Made by a program: the position numbers and the translations under genes. This document shows, piece after piece, positions 60,301 through 64,000 of a stretch of DNA of 64,000 nucleotides. The DNA comes from Paenibacillus lignilyticus. GTDB taxonomy: Bacteria; Bacillota; Bacilli; Paenibacillales; Paenibacillaceae. A model generated the notes under the pieces. That model ran no database searches, was not told the origin of the DNA, and saw only the letters and a program-made list of their open reading frames with translations. Position 1 is the first letter of the stretch. Each line of letters starts with the position of its first letter. The stretch covers positions 1 to 64,000 of the forward strand of contig NZ_JAGKSP010000021.1 in NCBI RefSeq assembly GCF_017942085.1, read 5' to 3'.

Positions 60301-63300
60301 GGTTTTCAATTGTCGGGGCCGCGGAATAACTGCCGTCTACCGCCGCCTTATAATGGTTGACCTTGTACGCTGTATTCGTGTTCGGCGCCCACTGTGCCAC
60401 ATAGTTTCTTACGCCTGTTGAACCCTGCGCGATTGTGACAGTAATTGTCGGGTTGGACAAGCCGGTGCCCGTCCAACCGCTGAAGGTGAAACCCGCTCTA
60501 GTCGGGTTGGTCAGCGTAATACCCGCGCTTTCTACCGTGTAGGTGGCAGGGTTTGCAACCGCGACGCTGCCGCCGTCCAGATCATAGGTAATCGAGAAGT
60601 CGGTCAGGTCAAACTGTGCCGTATAAGTTTCGTCGCCGGTTACGGGTGCGAGCGTCTTATCCCAGCCTGTGAACGCATACCCCGGCTCGGAAGTAATGCC
60701 CGGTGCTGTCGGCGTTACCCCGTAGCGAACCTTCGGCGTGGTATCGCCTATGGCCGTTCCCTTGATCGGGTCGATCACAAAGGTGATGTCATACAGGTTT
60801 CTCGTATAGTAGATATTAACGACCGTGCTGCCGTCCGCCGCGATGCTTCCCTGCGAGAACGCCACGGCAGTGAAACCTGTGTAGGTCTGTGCCACTGCAG
60901 TTGTCGTACCCCCGGTCGTTCCGCTCAGGTTTTCAACCGTCGGGGCCGCGGAATAACTGCCGTCTACCGCCGCCTGATAATGGTTGACCTTGTACCCTGT
61001 ATTGGTGTTCGGCGCCCATGTGGCGTAGATATTGGTGATCGATGTAATTGCCGTATTAAAGTCAAATGCTGTGGTGCCGCTATCTGACGTTACCCATTTG
61101 TCAAATGTGTAGCCTACTTTCGTCGGGGCGCTAGGCAAGACAGCTTGGCCACCGGAAAGGATCGTTTGCGCGGCAGGAGTATCATACTTCTGCGCTCCAT
61201 CGTAAAAGGATACGGTGTAATAATGGATTACCTTGGTTGCATTAGAATCAGAAAGCCGTTCCCCTGTGTCCACACCATTGACATAGATGTCATAGGTACC
61301 GGGCGTTACGTTGCTAGCCGAATGTGTAGCCCCACTTGCTGCAAGGGTGTATTGGCTAGCGCCGTCCTTCCACAGCTCAACGCTTTGGCCGATATAGTTC
61401 GCTCCATCAAGCTTTATGGTTACACTCGGTGAAAAAGTATTGGCTACGGTCACCTTATCGCTGCTGACAGATGCCGGCGTAGTTAATGATGTATCGGAAA
61501 CCGATGTAATTGTTGCAGAATTAATATATTCCGTTCCTACCGTTGCGTTGGATGGTACCGCAGCCTTTAAGGTCAGTTCAACACTGCCGTTAGCGGGGAC
61601 GGAGCTTATCGTATAAGGGAATGTCGCTGCCGGCTTAGAGACACCGCCCTCTGTAATACTGCCGCTCACAAACGTCAGGCCGCTTGGTAAGACATCGTTA
61701 ACGATGACATTAGCAATAGTGCCGTTGGTCAGATTGGTGACGGTTATATGATAGATTGCACTCTCACCGGCGGACACCGAACCGGAAGCCGGAGCCATTT
61801 CGATTTTCATGACTGGCGCAATCTTACCGTTATTGCCCAGCTTGGTGGCGAACACATTATCAGCACCTTCAACATCCCATTGGTATGTATAGGAAGCGGC
61901 GGCAGTACCGGTGGTATTACTGCTTTTCGGCACGGATGCCGTTATGTCGGTACCAATTTCTTTACGCTCGCTTACAATGGTGCCGTCAACAGTGGTAATG
62001 CTTTTATAATAATACGGATTATCTTCCACCGGTATGAAGCGCGTGGTTGCCGTTGCGACGCCCGCACCCGCATACTCGTTACTGTACAACGTTTCGGACC
62101 CATAGGCATCTTTTAATCCCACAGCATAAGTAAGCTGTACAGGGAGCAGATTAGGATTAGAATAATGGCCCGGCGTAGGAGCTTTGCGGTCGCTAAACGT
62201 AATCAGCGGCACTTCCTTCGGGGGAATTATCCATTTCACTTCTCTAGTAGCGCTGTTATACACGACAGTCGTGTTCAAGTCCGGAAACCCGTAGGTTTTC
62301 ACTGACCCGGATGATGATTTAACCGTTCCTGTTACTGTTCCCATTTTGGGAGCTGTTTTTAACTCCATTCCAGTGCCCAGAACATCAGTAACCACAATAT
62401 TCAGCGGTTCACCGGACCCATTCGTCTGTTCAAACGGTATAATTTTTTCCTGGGTCGCCGCCTCTACCAACCCTGCCAAATCCTCTATCGCCTCATCGAC
62501 CTTGGATAGATCAGACGGAGCTACAAAGTAAGTATAATCTTTTGAATACACATAGCCCGGTGCGCCGCCTATACCATACTTGTTATAGGCCGCAGCCGCG
62601 CCGCTTGTAAGTGAAGGCAGCTTGTCATATACGCTTTTTTCATCGCCTGTTGTAGCCGACGCCAGCCGGCCCGGCTTTAATATTGCAGTGGCCAGATTGT
62701 TGCCCTCGGTCAGACCAAAGGCAACGTTGAACCAGACAACATCCTTACCGCCGCTATGTTCCATGTACGCCTGTTTTAGCTCATCCTTCAGCTTCGCCGC
62801 TGACAAGATGGTCAGCGCCGAAATCTCAGCCGTACCGCTTGCACCGCTGCCCGTTTTTTCTGTTCCGTTTGGCGGACTGTTATACCAGTTCGGATAGGCT
62901 CTGTTTGCTTCGCCATCGGTAAGGAGCAGAACATACGGAACCCTTTCCGTGTCGGCACTGCTCTTTTGACGGGTTGCAATATCTGTTTTTAAAGCGGTAA
63001 TGCCTGTGTACAGCCCAAATTGTGTAGCAGTACCACTAGATGTATAGATCGTTTGGGATGTTGTTGTCCCCGTTGCGCCATCAAGAAATTTCTGGGTTAC
63101 TCCTGACTTCCTGGTTATTGTCTGACCGCTGCTTGTCACATAGCGGTCCGTAGCGGCAGATTTATCACCGGTTGCAGAAGTAGAATAGGAGGCCAGCGGA
63201 AACAGCGTGCCGACGTTAGGCGTGCTGCTGGTGTTTCCGCTAGCAAGACCATAATAATAGATGCCGATACGATTTCTCGGATTGGCAGCCATAATCGTTT

Positions 63301-63709
63301 CTATACCCTTGTTTACGGCATCTTTCATTCTGGTAACACGATCCGCAGTCATACTGGCCGACATATCCAGAACCATCGCTACGTCCGCGGCCGCCTGTGC
63401 CCGCACCTCAGTGGTAGCTGTGCGGACGTACTCCTGGGCTAACACAGACAGCGTTACGTCAAATTGAGTTTCGTTCACGGAAACAGACTTGTCCGCCCAA
63501 ACGCGGCCGTCGTCGGACGCAGTGCCGAAGGTAGATGGTCTTGCGGATGTGGACGGATCTGAGCTTAACTTCACGACATAGTTGTTAAGCCCGTTTACTT
63601 GCGCTCCGGGTGCACCTGCCCATGCACTTGTCGGCAGCATACCGCTCAGCATTGCGGCGGTTATAAGCCACGCGCAAATTCGGTTCATTTTTTTGGTTCT
63701 CAATTTCAA
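57356..63709 (-). CDS. Giant surface protein: VWA, DUF11, InlB-type repeats, carboxypeptidase-like and SLH domains
   Basis: The 2117-residue secreted protein has a signal peptide (ICAWLITAAMLSGMLPTSAWA). A von Willebrand A domain (about 108-415) carries the MIDAS motif DMSAS (115-119). A DUF11-like segment (about 650-780) and a long array of Listeria-Bacteroides/InlB B-type repeats (about 850-1530, each with GYTFxGWxG) follow. A CarboxypepD_reg-like domain (about 1560-1640) and three SLH motifs at the C-terminus (about 1905-2090, e.g. GYSDGTFKPDAPITRAEFA) complete it. The SLH domains anchor it to cell-wall polymer. The start is TTG 63709 or TTG 63703 after GAAGG; ATG 63688 is a shorter alternative. 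It is probably an adhesin. Confidence 0.9.
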   Translation of the reverse strand: MKLRTKKMNRICAWLITAAMLSGMLPTSAWAGAPGAQVNGLNNYVVKLSSDPSTSARPSTFGTASDDGRVWADKSVSVNETQFDVTLSVLAQEYVRTATTEVRAQAAADVAMVLDMSASMTADRVTRMKDAVNKGIETIMAANPRNRIGIYYYGLASGNTSSTPNVGTLFPLASYSTSATGDKSAATDRYVTSSGQTITRKSGVTQKFLDGATGTTTSQTIYTSSGTATQFGLYTGITALKTDIATRQKSSADTERVPYVLLLTDGEANRAYPNWYNSPPNGTEKTGSGASGTAEISALTILSAAKLKDELKQAYMEHSGGKDVVWFNVAFGLTEGNNLATAILKPGRLASATTGDEKSVYDKLPSLTSGAAAAYNKYGIGGAPGYVYSKDYTYFVAPSDLSKVDEAIEDLAGLVEAATQEKIIPFEQTNGSGEPLNIVVTDVLGTGMELKTAPKMGTVTGTVKSSSGSVKTYGFPDLNTTVVYNSATREVKWIIPPKEVPLITFSDRKAPTPGHYSNPNLLPVQLTYAVGLKDAYGSETLYSNEYAGAGVATATTRFIPVEDNPYYYKSITTVDGTIVSERKEIGTDITASVPKSSNTTGTAAASYTYQWDVEGADNVFATKLGNNGKIAPVMKIEMAPASGSVSAGESAIYHITVTNLTNGTIANVIVNDVLPSGLTFVSGSITEGGVSKPAATFPYTISSVPANGSVELTLKAAVPSNATVGTEYINSATITSVSDTSLTTPASVSSDKVTVANTFSPSVTIKLDGANYIGQSVELWKDGASQYTLAASGATHSASNVTPGTYDIYVNGVDTGERLSDSNATKVIHYYTVSFYDGAQKYDTPAAQTILSGGQAVLPSAPTKVGYTFDKWVTSDSGTTAFDFNTAITSITNIYATWAPNTNTGYKVNHYQAAVDGSYSAAPTVENLSGTTGGTTTAVAQTYTGFTAVAFSQGSIAADGSTVVNIYYTRNLYDITFVIDPIKGTAIGDTTPKVRYGVTPTAPGITSEPGYAFTGWDKTLAPVTGDETYTAQFDLTDFSITYDLDGGSVAVANPATYTVESAGITLTNPTRAGFTFSGWTGTGLSNPTITVTIAQGSTGVRNYVAQWAPNTNTAYKVNHYKAAVDGSYSAAPTIENLSGTTGGTTTAVAQTYTGFTAVAFSQGTIAADGSTVVNIYYTRNLYDITFVIDPIKGTAIGDTTPKVRYEATPTAPGITGRPGYAFTGWDKTLAPVTGNETYTAQFDLTDFSITYNLDHGTVNPSNPTTYTAMDDGFTLTNPTKTGYTFAGWTGTGLSEPTSTVAIEKGSTGDRNYTATWTANSSIVTLDDNGGSGGNGGVTATYDQPMPAATVPSQAGYTFVGYFDQTSGGTKYYNADMSSAKNWDKTDSSVTLYAVWTEIGQITIQYAANNTDYGTVSPTYESLNPETGTVTGSEATAKLGYHFVEWQGANGNTVSTSAAFVPQKDSGSYAAATYTAVFAADIYNITYNLNSGTTASSNPTTYTALNDDFTLINPTKLGYTFTGWTGTGLSEPTLTVKVEKGSTGDRAYTATWQVVPVTEDYIVIGTVVDDDTPPDNIPGATVEILKGNTQYGDTSVTDADGKFVIYNVPAGIYDLKITLGEKTAIIAVTIGGDEQVVQLGNVVFPYNASSGLKLVGNGTPAIVIDNLHPEAVDYLFNEYGNTGFAKVEMKIEKIDEETNDSDKLNAIMRINTKAQNEDLTIGLYLDMSIEKFYRITEAVSWNSEGLIGQTNGLIKVIIPIPSELHGKSGYTIYRYHGNAVNVINTVPNTDGEYLVLDNSDWTLTLYVKNFSVYAIAYNTPQVQNPPIFGGATNFAVTFKGDGGTPLSTTQSVALGELLTKPADPIRAGYNFAGWYKADGSAWNFSTDKVYSDITLTAKWTDIPALDKVNHFAYMKGYPDKTFGPQKNMTRAEVTVMFARLLVEKMDVDKTYSSQFKDIDPAKWYASAIGYMEQYGIIKGYSDGTFKPDAPITRAEFAAIASRFDELIIGEPVIFTDVTDSYWARDYISFAAAKGWIKGYPDGTFKPGNYITRAEVVSLVNRMLERYSDRSYVDSNRVKINQYVDLTSKHWAYYDIVEATNSHHYDKAVDSETWTSHTK
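59961..60391. repeat. 431-bp direct repeat unit inside the giant surface gene (copy 1)
   Basis: This segment is nearly identical to 60588-61018 at a constant offset of 627 bases (209 codons, so in frame). The differences are scattered single bases, for example GAAATC versus GAAGTC near the start. The unit encodes the repeat module with YQVDLYDITFVIDPIKGTAI-like and GYAFTGWDKTL segments. Confidence 0.9.
60588..61018. repeat. 431-bp direct repeat unit inside the giant surface gene (copy 2)
   Basis: Partner of 59961-60391. The constant offset of 627 bases over the whole length shows a recent in-frame tandem-type duplication. Recombination between copies would delete or add 209 residues without breaking the frame. 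Confidence 0.9.
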
Positions 63710-63860
63710 ATACCTTCCTTCTTGTTGAAATAACCTATAATGATGCCTATTCCAAAATATCCTATGAATCTACTTGTTCACAGTAAGACAGCCCCTCTTG
63801 CTATGAACGCCTTGAATTCAGGTTCATGAAGTCACGCCGTGCGAAATTCCCGAAAACATG

Positions 63861-63898
63861 GACCTTTAGACCCAAGGTCTTTTGACCTAACCATTATA
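63861..63898 (-). promoter_or_regulatory. Candidate promoter and palindromes upstream of the giant surface gene
   Basis: On the minus strand TATAAT (63893-63898) is followed within five bases by AGGTC-AAAA-GACCT (63875-63888), a perfect palindrome at the expected start site. An overlapping GACCTT-N7-AAGGTC (63861-63879) cannot pair at the same time. A convincing -35 element was not found. The leader to the gene start would be about 175 bases. Whether this is an operator or an RNA switch is unknown. Bases 63899-64000 hold no gene I can support. Confidence 0.4.
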
Positions 63899-64000
63899 AT
63901 ATAGAAGCCTGAACAAGAACTAAACATATTCTGCGGGTTTCTACCACATAGTCCCAGAAATCCGTTCCATTCATGGGACAAAGAAAATAGGAGCAGCCGC

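Noticed and set aside
63710..64000. c-di-GMP (GEMM) riboswitch upstream of the giant surface gene
   Set aside because: The conserved GEMM core sequences are absent on either strand.

Overview
The window looks like chromosome from a Paenibacillaceae member (Paenibacillus or a near relative). The evidence is strong GGAGG-type ribosome binding sites, frequent TTG and GTG starts, Firmicutes-type sigma-A promoters, two YesM/YesN plus Lpl-type sugar ABC modules, two SLH-domain surface proteins, a YtrA-type operon and a HelD homologue. No rRNA, tRNA, CRISPR array or complete mobile element was seen. Genus and replicon are inferences from gene content only.

Layout. 1-166 holds a cobalamin riboswitch (minus strand) whose gene lies off the left edge. 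263-5318 carries a MidA-like/TPR methyltransferase, a fosmidomycin-resistance-type MFS pump and a tetracycline-type ribosomal protection GTPase. 5482-7972 is a redox/stress cluster: an ankyrin protein coupled to an HxlR regulator, and divergently an NAD(P)-binding protein and a FrnE-like DsbA. 8055-9772 is a ParM/ParR-like actin segregation cassette flanked on both sides by copies of a 12-bp iteron, the most unusual unit here. 9910-11254 is an ECF sigma factor overlapping its putative anti-sigma gene. 11408-13941 has a PHP phosphatase and a sporulation-type PAS histidine kinase.

14091-21767 is sugar-uptake module 1 (LplB, LplC, binding protein, YesM kinase, YesN regulator, second binding protein). 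22003-26800 is a YtrA-controlled operon of two ABC exporters plus a DUF4097 protein, with a readable promoter and operator. 26986-36656 holds a DUF1304 protein, an SLH protein, HelD, a DUF1398 protein, an orphan kinase, KatG with a candidate PerR box, and DoxX. 36834-39587 is a dehydrogenase/AraC/isomerase catabolic operon. 39764-40852 has an HD phosphohydrolase and a VOC protein.

40912-44021 is a patchwork locus. Two roughly 80% identical copies of an uncharacterised protein flank a large ankyrin protein. A fragment resembling a TetR C-terminus lies between, and a complete sigma-A promoter with two TetR-like operators sits upstream. A second membrane-protein fragment lies just beyond. 44145-46032 has a phosphotransferase and a VanZ protein. 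46199-54499 is sugar-uptake module 2, which also contains an FAD oxidoreductase. 54693-57170 has a MerR/SDR pair with a classic 19-bp-spacer promoter and a GAF-GGDEF cyclase. 57209-57268 is an IS3 transposase C-terminal remnant that overlaps a terminator. 57356-63709 is a 2117-residue VWA/DUF11/repeat/SLH surface protein with a long leader.

Both sugar modules pair a YesM/YesN two-component system with a binding-protein ABC importer; neither encodes its own ATPase, so a shared MsmX-type ATPase encoded elsewhere is expected. All coordinates and starts come from reading the sequence; nothing was searched against a database.
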